Shown one piece after another: positions 23,019 through 34,508 of a stretch of 64,000 bases of DNA. Under the pieces are notes generated by a model. That model saw only the letters and a list, made by a program, of their open reading frames with translations. It made no database searches and was not told where the DNA came from. The stretch lies in contig JAGVVL010000002.1 in NCBI GenBank assembly GCA_018287875.1, positions 3,162,001 to 3,226,000 of the forward strand, given 5' to 3'. Position 1 is the stretch's first letter. Each line of letters begins with the position of its first letter. This DNA is from Nigrospora sphaerica. Lineage: Eukaryota > Ascomycota > Sordariomycetes > Amphisphaeriales > Apiosporaceae. Both the position numbers and the translations under genes were made by a program.

Positions 23019-25017
23019 CTTGCGTAGGCGCCGGCGTCCGGTGGCTCTATATGATACTTTGAGAACGGCGTGCTGGTAGGAGAGGGGAAACTGCTAGACA
23101 GAGCTGATGCGTCTTACGGGAAAGCGGAAGGGAACCCAGCAGTGTCTATTATCAAAGTGATCACGGGTAGGAAGGAAGCCTCGACTTTATATACTTCCTC
23201 TTATCTAACGGGGGAACTGCGGGCAACACAAGCCGTCCGCAAAATCCGGGTAAGCGGCGCCATCACGAGTAGAGCTTACCTGATACGGTGCGAGGCGAGG
23301 ATGAACAAACAGGCTTATGCGGGCGACAAGCCAGCTACCAGTCACTGGACGGATAGCCGTCTCTGGAGGTTCCTTGGAAGAAATCCCGCCAGAATCCAAG
23401 GGCCGTCGATAACCACTGGGTGAGACGCTGCGACGACGCAGGGGCGGTTAGGCGCAGTTGCCCTGGATCAAAGGCAACGTGATCGATCGGAGAGAAAGAG
23501 GCTCAAAGTACCGAGGCTTTCTGAGAGAAGCGGCGTCTGATGGGTTCTAGGCCCTGGGGCCGCGTGGGCGAGCTGAAGTTCCAGCTGAGCGTTTTTTCCC
23601 CTACCACCAGAACCTTTCTAGGCGGGACGGACTGATCGTTCGAACGCAGCCTGGGGAATATGCAGCTGGTCCAACAGCCCTGACGTCATCCACTAGGCAT
23701 GCACCATGTCCCATTCCACTGGTAGCTCTGATGAAAGAGGGCGGGATGTTGTTCCAATGCTGGCTGACTGTAGGTCTAAGTAAAGTACCCAAGGTACTGC
23801 TTATCTCATATGGTCGTTCCTGACTTACAGCTCTCCAGCTTTGGCTAGGCTCTTAGATCGCCCCGAATCCCCACGGGCTACGGAACCGTCGCTAGCAGAC
23901 TCGCCGATCCGTGGATGCATACTTCATACGGTAATATTATGTACGGGGAGCGATTAGGGCAATCAGGCTTGGGTACGGGTTGTATGGGATGGCACTTGCA
24001 CTCCATCTCCATACGGGCACGTGGGATGGATGGCACTTCGAACACACGGAGCTCTCCGCACTTTCGACGGGCGGGAGGGGAAACCTAAGCGCGCGGCCAG
24101 GATCCCGACCGAAAGCCAGCCTGCTCATTCACAACCGACCTATGAACTGAAACTGGACAAGTGGCCTGCAGTAATAAAGTTGCATGAATGCCCCATCTTC
24201 TCTTTTGCGGAATGAAAGCGTTACCCAATTCCGATGCGGCCTCTTCGCAAACTCAACACATTGGCAACCCGAGTCACCCCTCGAGTCCCTCCCGCCTTGG
24301 GTGACGTCAAGGCTTTCCGGGGCTCTTCTCAACCCCCGCCCACGACGCGGGCATGGGATGGATGGACGGCACGAGCAACAGAGCACACGGGGCACCTCAT
24401 GACGCGCATGGGCCTAGCAGGCTGGGAATGGGTCGAAGAATGGATGTTCTCGTTCATCGTGAGGGCCAACAACGCCCAAGGTTGACTTGTCGAGTCCAGG
24501 CCCCCAGCCTCTTCCCCCTTCTTGACCGACTTCTTTACTGGAGTGCCCCCACTCAAGAGCGGGCCTCCCCGTCGAAGGCGCCGTCGCAGGCGCTGTTGAC
24601 CGGCCAACGAGGGCAAACAGACGATCGAGTCGCAAGACCCGCCCAGAAAAACGAAACGCTACGTGACAGGTAGACAAGGACACGGCCGGTCAATCACAGC
24701 GCGCCAGCACACGGCTGTCCGAGGTACCGGCGCTGTTGGAGCCACCCGGATGCCCCTGATGCCCTGATCCATTCCTACTTGGGTCACTCCCAGCCTCTGA
24801 ATTACACACAGCACTGTCGACTAGCTTCTGCACCCGAGCGCCGGCACTGGCGGGCGAGACTGGCACCACTTTGCGCACCCACTCGCCCGCGCCCACTCCC
24901 ATACGCAGTACCTGCCTCGATTGGCCCGCCCAACACCCAACCGAGCTTGTCCTGCCTCCATCCAGAATCCCCTCCCAGCCATCTGCAATAAAGTTAGCCC
25001 TCCGTTGGGTAGATTCC
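23019..25017. other. Intergenic region between divergent genes
   Basis: Two divergent promoters should share this 2 kb: the amylase promoter on the left and the promoter of the 25-27 kb gene on the right. No frame looks coding. The sequence just before 25018 is C-rich and looks like a 5' UTR. Confidence 0.5.
23186..23193 (-). promoter_or_regulatory. TATA box of the alpha-amylase gene
   Basis: TATATAAA on the minus strand, followed by GTCG, lies about 170 bases upstream of the amylase ATG at 23018. Position and match are what one expects of a core promoter element. Confidence 0.5.
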
Positions 25018-27452
25018 ATGCCCCGACGCAAACCCAATTACAATTTCGATCTCACGTCGAACCGTCGTGCCTGGACGAATTCCTGAAAGAGGATCCCAAA
25101 CCCACTCCCGTCCGGCCAGACTGGAACACCAAAGGTGCACATTTACCGCCGGCCCCTACTGAAGTAACACCTGCCGACGAGGAAGTTGGGCCGAGCTCCA
25201 CCAGCAACCACGAATCCGATTCCGTCACGACCGAGATCGCAGAAGAGACGCCCTGGTCTGAGTTTGACGCCACGGGTCTGTTTACCGTTCCGCCCATCGT
25301 CGAGTCCGGCGACGAGCCACATCTCGACGAGTGTTCCTGGCCGCCGCGAACCCTATCGCGAAGCTCGTCTAACTTCGTCGCTCAAATGGGGGACCAACAC
25401 CACGACGACCCCGAGGAGTACGGTGATGATTCAGTTCTCCACACCGAGCCCTCTCATGACCGCGCCTACGACGACGCTGGCGACAGCAGCTCTCAGCCCG
25501 AAGTGACAGACGAAGACCTCTTCAGCCAGAAGGGCAGCGTGCGAAGCTCGCTGGGCTCGTACGACGGTGGCTCCGAATCCGTCAAGGGCGCCGACTACAC
25601 CTACGACACAGGAGAGTTCGTCCCAACTATACGGGGCAAATCCAACGGCTCCGTCCGTACCGCTTCGGATATCCACTCGGTACAGATGGCGTCTCCTGCG
25701 CCGTCTGTCTACGGTGCGGCGGGCGTTGGCGCTCCCCGCTCCGCCAAACGCGCCCCCTTCCCGACCGTTTCGCGCCTCGGAAGCCCCTCGGGCTCGACAA
25801 ACCAATCGCCCAGGAATCGCACGCCATCCCGCTTCCAAGTCAAGCCCGAGGCCCCGCTCGTTCTGCTTCACGTCACTCTGCTGTCGCCGCGATGGATGTG
25901 GGCCGATGTCATGAACGGCCTGGACAGCTCCGAACTGAGCCCCGAGGTAAAGGGACTCCGCGACTCGTGGCGTATGCTCCAAGACCGCGTTGGTGATACG
26001 GTATGCGAAAGGGGTATCCTGCTAGGCCATCCTCAGAACGACTACGAGGTTCTTGAGGAGAGCCTTCTCGAGGCGCTTGAACTGCCCTTGCGCCGTCGGG
26101 CCCGAATTTTGGAATGCGGCCACTACCTCGGCCCCGCCAACGTGAGCACTTCGAGGGACGACGAGGATAGTGACGACGAAGACGCTACGACTCAGGCCCC
26201 CCACCAGAAGCACTGGTGCAACGCCTGCAAGCATGAGATCCGATACGACGCTCTCGGGTCCGGGAAGGCCTTCCGGGTTAAGGTCTATGCTAGCAACGGC
26301 CTCATGAAGGCAGGCGCCTGGGCTGCGTGCTGGAAGGAGATGGAGCGGATTGACGTCGAACTCGAGCCGATAGTTGAGCCGTCGGTTCACGAGGAGCTTA
26401 TTCGTCTGGCTAAGGTTCTGGAGGCGCAGCGGAAAGCCGAGGGCCCGCGCCCAGATGGTGAGACATCCGCCGGCGAGGACCGCCGGGGCCGCGATGACGC
26501 ACGCGCCCGCGATGCCTATGGCTCGGCGTCGGGTTCCGCTCCGCGCGCCGAATCTTTCGCCCGGCCGTCCCCAAACCACGCTTCGGCCTCTCGCCGGCAT
26601 CAGTCCGCCTCGCTGCCGGAGACAATCTTCCGATCCGTTCTGGTGTTTCTGCAGGACGCCAAGAATATTGCAATCATTACCCTCGCCGCCGTGGCTCTCC
26701 TGCTGGCGCTGAGGAACCCCACCCAGAGACTGCAGTTTGAGCATGGCATCTACGACCTTGAAAATATCCCAGAGATACAACACGTTTCCGGTGTCCACAC
26801 CCACGATGCTGTGGTGCACGACCAAGAAGCAACAATGCAATCCACCCTCTTGGAGCCTGTGGTCGCAGTGGCGCCGAGTGTGGTCGCCGAGGAGGAAGAT
26901 ACCCCCCGAGAGTCTCAGCCATCCGACAGCCTGGCCGCCCTTCCTGAACTGTCCGCGGGCTCAGATGATGCTCTACCCGACGCTCCTGTCGAAGTGAACG
27001 CTGAATCAAGTTCCGAAGCTGCTCCCGACGAGTCCGCCGACGGTGTCTCCGATGCCGTGTCCGATTCGGACCCCTCCTCTGTCCTGGAGATGTACGGCAC
27101 TTCTCCGGCTCACGTTTGGGTCTTCGCCGAGCCAACTTCGCCCGCTCTACAGATGGACGAGTCTTCCTCTTCTTCTTCAGCCTACCCGCCCGAGGTGACG
27201 GAAACATTGATTGAGAAGAGCGTCGTTCGAGTCGTGGAGACGGTCGTGGAGACTCAAACCGAGTTCGAGACCTACAGGATTAAAGTGACGGCGACAGCAA
27301 CTTCGACAGAAACCTTGGTGGTCACTGAGACTCACCCTGCCCCAACCGGGTCGGTGGCTGATCCTATTGGATTTGCCGAGATCTTTAGGTCTATGTGGTC
27401 CGTTAAGCGACCTGAAGCTGATGACGACGTGAAAGAAGACGACGAACTATGA
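25018..27452 (+). CDS. Conserved ascomycete single-pass membrane protein (often labelled pathway-specific nitrogen regulator)
   Basis: The main frame is open without introns to the TGA... stop at 27450-27452, about 800 residues. It has no ATG before 25386 in its own frame. The likely start ATG at 25018 (MPRRKPNYNFDL) is in another frame that stops at 25084; one missing base near 25050 would join it to HVEPSCLDEFLKEDP in the main frame. Contents in order: acidic and Ser-rich disorder; a conserved block (about 25850-26420) with VLLHVTLLS, GDTVCERGILLGHP and ILECGHYLGP, then a CxxC in WCNACKHEIRYD; one hydrophobic helix (about 26660-26710, IAIITLAAVALLLAL); an acidic Ser-rich tail. Related fungal proteins carry the label pathway-specific nitrogen regulator, which I recall as an annotation, not as shown biochemistry. 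Function is open. Confidence 0.75.
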
Positions 27453-30400
27453 GAGCCGTTCTTGGAAAGGGGCAGTTCAAAACCTTGGATGCAGGCAGCA
27501 GGTGGGGCGGACGGATATGTTAAGATTAATGAAATACGATGATCACTATTCCGTCTTGAGGAATAAGGGTCGCTAATGCCAGTCTGAATCACGAGCCCAA
27601 GTAGATAGCCAACGAATTTATCAACCCACCAGAGAGAGCCCTGCATGCTACGTGGTCGTCGGTCGTCTTCACAGTTCTATGTCTATTGGGTTCTCGGCAG
27701 ACAAACTTGCTTCGGCTCTATCCGTCAGTCTCCACTCAGGGCCTGTTGTCTGTGTGCATGTGGCGCAAACTCACCCATGGAGACACCAGCTTCCATCACA
27801 TAAACATGAGCGTCGTGACCTCGCGGCTTGCTTGGGTCAGCCGAGGAGGCCGCCGAGGTGACGAAGGAAGCACGGCCCTCAAGCGTCGCCTCGCACGCGC
27901 TCCAATCCGCTGCCAACTCGGTTTTGCACTCGACCCAGCGCGGCCTGTCGTGGAAGAACAGCCCGCGTATTAGGCTTCTCGTCTGGAGGCCGCGAAGATG
28001 CTTTCTTTGTGTCGGGGAGACTAGCTCATTGTCGCTAGACTATCCTCATATAGCTCGGCTTCTCTGCGAGTTTTATACCTTGGGACCTCGCTGAGCGTGT
28101 GCGGCGTCAGGATTTGAAAAAGCCGGAAACTCATAACCCTAGCTACCTCTACGGGCCCAAGGATCCTACGGAAAGGTATGTGCCATCTATTGTAAGGCTT
28201 GAATGCTCCCAAGAGATGCAAGCGCTTCTGAGCCCTAGATAGCGAGAGTGTCAAAGAAGTTGGACCCTAATAAGCGCTCTGGAACTTAACGTTACAGCTC
28301 CCCGTCCTTCTAGGTGAACCCGGGGCTGTTTCTACCGAGAATACCGGTCTCTTCTAACGTGAATGGATCGATATCGAGCGCGTCCGAGGGGGCGCGCTCG
28401 CTCATGTGGACACTCCTCGCCCTCAAGGCATCATCGCGCTGTAAGCGCAGCCACCAACGAACGGCCACGACGTAGTCATGGACGGTCACGGAAGGCATCG
28501 TGGAAGCGCCGCCGACAAGAGGTGATGGCGCGCTCGGTCTGTCCTCGCCGCAGCAGCGGGCCCGTCTCCGGCCTTCTTTGTCTTCGGCCTCTCCGTCCTC
28601 CCTTTCTATTTCGGATGGGTCGACGTTTACCTACGCGGCCCGGTCCGTGTCGCCGTCCGGGTAGTGCGCTTTAACCTGGTCTTCCTCTTGGTGCTTTGGG
28701 TCGGCTTACGTGAAAGATACCTGCGGGTCGGTTAAGGCTAAGTAAGCAACCGGGTCGAGCAAATCCGGGCCCGTCTAGTACGGGCGGCGTCCCGAGTTGT
28801 CGGCCACCTGAATGCATTGTGGAAAGGAGACAAAGGCCTTCCAATGAAGGCGCTGCCTGTCCTGCGAAGCCATGACTCACTGGCCGGAAGCCCGAAGCGC
28901 TTCAAAAGTAGGGATCGGCGCTGATATCACCATGAGCTTGTCTGTTGGGGGCGAGCCGCAACAACGAAGCACACGGAGGATAGCTTCCACCCAGCCTTTT
29001 CGTAGCAGAATCCCTCGGGTATGGCAACGGCATCAAGGGTGCCCACCCCTGACAGTACGGGAGCGCGCTTACTTGTCCAACGTCAAACATGTGTACCCCT
29101 ATTACTCGCTACCGGCGTGGGTGGCCAAATCTTGCCCGGGTCGCTTGCACGCTGACCGGGGATGGGCTATATTTGCCTGCAGCTCGCTACCTGTGCATCA
29201 GGTCGTCCTCGCCATCGTTTATGTCCATGGTATCATGGGCTCGCCAGCACGGCGCGACCGGTTCGCGGAGACAGAAAGATTAGCAGCCGCGTAGCGAAAT
29301 GCCCTCTATACGCTGGCCGCATTAGCTCGACCCGCCTGCCCCTTTCGGAAACGGGTAGGCGGAAGAACGGGTTTTGGTCAGTCCAGACCTGGCCTCTCCC
29401 ACTCCGTCCTGGAGCATTGCTGCCAACAATACTCACAACAACGGCATGGGCGGCCCCCTCGACGACCCCCGACGGAGGAGGGTGGGCGGTTGGGGGAATG
29501 CTCGCCTAATATCCGGCCAACGCCCCCCTCTCCCCGCCCCAAAACGTAGCGGGGCGTCGTCGATCTGGGTTACCTCGAGGGCTCGACGCAGCTCGCCAGG
29601 CGGCTGATTTCGAGTCCGATCTGCTTTCGGGTGACCTAAGCCCCGTCCGGACGGAAGAGAGTTCCATGGCGTCGTCACAGACATGCTCTCATCCGTACGG
29701 CCGGCGCGCGCCCCTCGTGGCTTGCGGGCAAACGGCCGTGGCAGTGTCTCAAAGAAGCCAAGATGCCCACGCCAAGGGCGCCCGCGAGGTGTCCAAGAGG
29801 GACTGCCAACGGCTTGGGGACCGGGGGGGTGGGATTGATCTCCCCTCCCTTCCCCCGTTTTCTCGGGGAGAAAGCTTTTCAGAGCGGCAGAGTCTGGGGG
29901 GCGAGGTGGAAGGGTTGGCAATGCAAAAGTGGTGGCGTCGGCGAGTCAACTTGGCGCCCCTTGGCAAACCACGAAGACGTCGTTTCTGGAAACAAGAGTG
30001 GACAGGCAGAGCTTGGCTGTCATACCCAGCTGACGGGGACTTCGGGCCATGGCTCCTTTGGACCGAAGATGGGCTTGCGTCCGCCCAGCGCTGTGCCACG
30101 TGGATGCTTTATCGAATTGTTTGGAAAGCGAAGTCTTGTAGGTGGTTTGGTGTATAGTTGAGGCGAGCTGAAGAGGGAACTTACTTACCTAGCAAAGTAC
30201 TTTACCTAACCTAGGCCTTAGTAAGGACGCCTCGCACGAACCGGGGTCAACGTGTTTTGCATTACGGGGGAAAAGCTCATGGATCCCCCGGCAGATTTCG
30301 CACTCGAGCAAACACGAGGACCCCCGATGAGCCATAAGAGATTTAAATGAAAGCCTCACGCCGGGGGACAAGAGCCTGCCCGTCCGTCGGGAACTGGGGC

Positions 30401-31814
30401 AATCTGCAGTCAGATTGAAAGCGACGTTGGAGGGGGCAAGGGTTATCATCAGGCGGACGAGTAACCACCAAGGCGGGTCGGTGAGGATTTGCCCATAATT
30501 CGTCCAATGCACATACAGCACACACAGCAAGATCCCTGGACGACGACGGCGCCGGGGAGGGATCTAGATTTCAGCTAACCAGCGTACTTCCCGCTTGGCG
30601 CCAGTCCCGAGGGGCCGAGTTGGGGTATCCCAGCCGCTTGGCACGCCGTCGACCAGGGCTGGCCAATTACACAACCGCATGTTGGCTATACTGCATTCGG
30701 GAGCTGGGCCCGGGGGGGGCAGCGCCTCTTAGTGGGTAAACCGGTTCCTCCCCTGGGTGCCCTTTTCCCCGGATTCTGGGGGCGGCAGAGGGGAAGGCGG
30801 GCACCCTCGGACCCTTCGGACGTTGGGGGAGGGCTGAGGGAGCCAGCCGTTTGTTGGCTTTGGTCCCGTGGGCTGGAGACCAAGGAGGCAGAAAAAGAGG
30901 AGGAGGAAGAGGAGGAGCCGAGCGGGCGAGCCTCTGTAGAATCCATTCGAAACGAGAGGGGGATGCGAAGGAAGACGGAGTCCTGGACTGTGGGCACGGC
31001 AGGGCTGGAAAGGAAAAAGAGAAGAAAAAGGAAAGGGAAACCTTCATCTCTCTTCTGCCCTTCAGATGCATCCCATCCTATTGGAAAACAGCAACCCTCC
31101 TACAAACCTCCGTGCATGCGAAGTGAGAGTTGCCAGGAATAGACGCCCTGCGGAAGAAGATTGGCCGTCCCGTGGTACCACAAAGTCCACAATGCTCCCC
31201 ACGGGACACAATATAGTCGGCCGTACGTATTAACAGCCCCAGCCCCGGTTCGCGATAAGGAAGCGGCGGCCTTGGGGAGGAAAGGGGGGGGGGCGAAGAA
31301 GAGAGATGTACCTTCGTACTATCCCCCCCCCTTTCTCATCCTCTAAGTACCGTCCCTCCCTCCACTGCCCTCGCTTGGCCGGGGCTTATATGGTCTTGGT
31401 AGAGCCGGGGGGTCCTGCATTGCTATCTCTGGATCGAAGGAGACGAGTGCGAGCTCGCTACAAAAACCTGCCGTCGTCGCATCCGCCGCCTGTCACGCCG
31501 GGGCACTTCTTGGGGTACTTGCTAATTTGATACCCAAAAGGAAAGGGAAAAAAAGACCTGGCGCGGGGTTGCTGATTCCCATCGAATTTTGTGTACTTTT
31601 TGTGAGCACATCGCGTCCTCGGACTGCTTTCGCAGAATATAAACACCACGAGCTAGCCTCCAGATCCAACCCCGGCAGCTCGCTCTTCGCCTCCTCTTTT
31701 CGAAGCGCCAGGTTCAAGACAGTCCTTTTTCCCTTCGCCTGTCTCTTCCTTTTATTTGCGGGTGCCGGCTTTTCAAACCCACCCGAAGAACCCCTTCGTC
31801 CGGCGCAGTCAAAC
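27453..31814. other. Gene-poor region (4.4 kb) with possible gene debris
   Basis: No intact gene is visible. Around 28526-28734 (+) an open stretch of about 69 codons without an ATG reads as two hydrophobic helices with GC3-rich codons. At 28310-28498 (-) a 62-codon frame begins with ATG. Neither connects to neighbours. Patches near 30180-30230 are rich in TACCTA-type words. The last few hundred bases are the promoter and CT-rich leader of the transporter at 31815. Confidence 0.4.
31638..31643 (+). promoter_or_regulatory. TATA box of the DAL5-type transporter gene
   Basis: TATAAA followed by CACC lies about 175 bases upstream of the transporter ATG at 31815. A pyrimidine-rich stretch follows (about 31680-31760), as is common around fungal transcription starts. 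Confidence 0.45.
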
Positions 31815-33798
31815 ATGGGCATTCACGAGGGGCCCCAGATCTCGGGCGAGTCGACGCCCAACAGTATCCACGTCCCCAAGGAAGGCGCGGTCGAGGCCGA
31901 GAACGCCAGCGTCGAGCACCAGGGCGGCTACGATGCCCTGCAGACCAAGAAGCTAGTCCGCAAGATCGATTGGGTTCTCATTCCCTTTCTCGCTCTCCTC
32001 TACCTACTGAGTTTCCTCGACCGCACCAGTAAGCCGCTTTTCTTCCTTTCTTCTGCGCCCTTCCCGCTCAGCCGTCGGAATGACGCCCTCTGTCGACGGG
32101 GAAATGGGAATAAAAAGCTGACACCGCGGAACTGCGCCCAGACATCGGCAATGCTCGTCTGGCGGGCCTCGAGGCGTCCCTCGGCATGGACCCGGCGTCG
32201 CTCCAGTACAATGTCGCCCTCAGCGTCTTCTTCCCCTGGTACGTCGCGGCCGAGATCCCCAGCAATCTGGCCATGAAGCGCTTCCGGCCCTCGGTCTGGA
32301 TCCCCTCCATCATGGTCGCCTGGGCCATCTGCTGCACCCTCATGGGCATCGTCCACAACTACGCCGGTCTTTTGGCCGTGCGCATGGCCCTGGGCCTCGC
32401 CGAGGGCGGTCTCTTTCCCGGTATCACCTATTAGTAAGTGCTCCTCCTCTCCCTCTTATGTTCGTGCCCTTCTAACTCGGGGGCCGTAGCATCACGCTCT
32501 GGTACAAGCGCAACGAGTGCGGTTTCCGCATGGCCATCTTCTTCTCGGCCGCTACGGCCGCCGGCGCCTTTGGCGGCCTGCTCGCGCGCGGCATCGTCGA
32601 GCTGAACGGCAAGGGCGGCCTCGGCGGATGGGCCTGGATCTTTATCATCGAGGGCATCATGACGTTTGTGGTTGGTGAGTGGGCGCCCTCCCCCCTTCCT
32701 CGTGGCTTCTCCCACAACGACAAGGACTGACGGAACGTCGTTACCTAGCCATCGTCGCCTATTTCTTCATGCAGGACTACCCGGACTCGGCCAAGTTCCT
32801 GTCGGCTTCGGAGAAGCAGGAGGTCCTGCGCCGCCTCAAGGAGGACCGCTCGTCCCTGGCCGACGAGTTCGACCTACGGTACTTCTGGGACGCGTTGAAG
32901 GACTGGAAGATCTGGGTGCACATGTTCATCACCATCGGCATCTACACTCCGCTGTAAGAGACCGTCTTTCCCAATTCGAGGGGGTGGGGGGGACATTTTC
33001 CCTACCATCTAATCCCTGGACGAGAAAACTAACGCGGCCGGCTTTGCTCACCCCAGGTACTCCTTCTCGCTGTTCCTGCCGACCATCATCAAGAGCCTGG
33101 GCACCTTTGACGACAAGACGTCGCAGCTCATGACGGTGCCGCCCTACATCGCCGCCTGCATCGCCTGCATCACGGCCGGCTGGCTGGCCGACCGCCAGGG
33201 CCATCGCGGCGTTTTCATGATCTTCTTCAACTGCGTCGCCATCCTCGGCTTCGTTATGCAGATCTGCACCACCAACACGTCGGTCAAGTACGCCGGCACC
33301 TTCTTCGCCGCCATGGGCATCTACCCCAACGTGCCCCAGGGCGTCGCCTGGAACGGCAACAACATTGGGGGTTCGACCAAACGCGGCGTCGGTATTGGTA
33401 AGAGACTTCTTTTTTTCCCTCCTCCTCCTCCTCTTCCCGCCCCTCCGTCTCCCCTTTCCATGCTTTTCCCCCCGCCTCCCGAAAAGAATTCCTTCTTCGG
33501 CCCCCCTCGCTGACCGACGCGCCCAGCCATGCACGTGGGGTTCGGCAACCTCGGCGGCGCCATCTCGGGCTTTCTGTACATCGCCAAGGACAAGCCCATG
33601 TACTACCCGGGCCACGGCACCCTCATCGCCACCGAGACCATGTCGCTGCTACTCTGCATCTTCATGACCACCTACCTGCGCCGCGAGAACGCCCGCCGCG
33701 ACCGCGAGAACAAGAACCCCGCCGACTACACCGAGGAGGAGCGCGTCGCCGAGCGCCACCGCGGCGACAGCGCCTCCTTCTTCCGCTACACCGTTTAG
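31815..33798 (+). CDS. MFS transporter, anion:cation symporter (DAL5/TNA1-like)
   Basis: Six exons (31815-32028, 32142-32433, 32490-32674, 32749-32953, 33057-33397, 33527-33798) join in frame to 502 residues; the start context is TCAAACATGG. The N-terminal 50 residues are soluble. The first helix ends in FLDRTNIGNARLAGLE, the hallmark of this MFS family, and helix 4 carries RMALGLAEGGLFPGITYY. A central loop follows six helices, then six more, with FNGNNIGG-like sequence (WNGNNIGG) near helix 11. The family imports allantoate, ureidosuccinate, nicotinate, pantothenate, biotin precursors and other carboxylates by proton symport at the plasma membrane. The substrate cannot be read from the sequence. 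The gene converges on a CYP53-type benzoate hydroxylase 710 bases away, so an aromatic carboxylate is a reasonable guess. Confidence 0.92.
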
Positions 33799-34508
33799 AG
33801 GGTGCCGTCCCCCTCCTCCCCCCCGGCGGCGGAAAAACGCGTGGGCAAGGCCGTGGGAGAGGAGAAGGAGGAGGAGGATGCTGGTGGTGAGAAAGAGACG
33901 GGGGAAGCTGCGCGTACGCAGAAAGAAAACGTCGAAGAGTTCACTGGGAGGTATCTGGACTCTGGTTCCGAAAGGCAGAGTCTGTTGGCTCCCTGTACTG
34001 GCCTACGAATTTTGTGAAGTAGGTATAGTCTCATGCTGGGCGGTCCCGGCGCGGACTTGCCCTTGCATGCGTCAGATGTACCCACGCAGATGATGATGAA
34101 TCTGATGTACGAGCCTCGTCAACTTTCTTTTTGGCAAAGGGAATTCAGGTGCCATATGTGCAATTCGGACGTGGCTCATGGTGTTTCCAGGTGATGAAGA
34201 TCCCGATTCGTTCGTTAACAATACGAAACAAGCGTTTCCTAGGTAATGCAGTGATGAGCACACGGACATTAGTTTTCTATTGCCGGCTTCCTGATGAAAC
34301 GACCATGTTGGTACACGAGTCCAGAATAGAGCGTGCAACATCGGCACCATGCGCACCAATGGCAGACACCGGGTCTCATTCAAATACGCAAGTGTTCATT
34401 CAGTCATAGCTTTCGCCTCACATGGTCTCTCGTAGGCTACATCGACGCCCCCTTTCCCAGACGGCCCCGAATCGCGGCGCCAAAAGAAAAGTGCCCACGT
34501 CCCTACGC
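33799..34508. other. Shared 3' flank of the transporter and CYP53 genes
   Basis: This 710-base convergent interval holds both 3' UTRs. It becomes A/T-richer from about 34020. Nothing else is evident. Confidence 0.6.
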
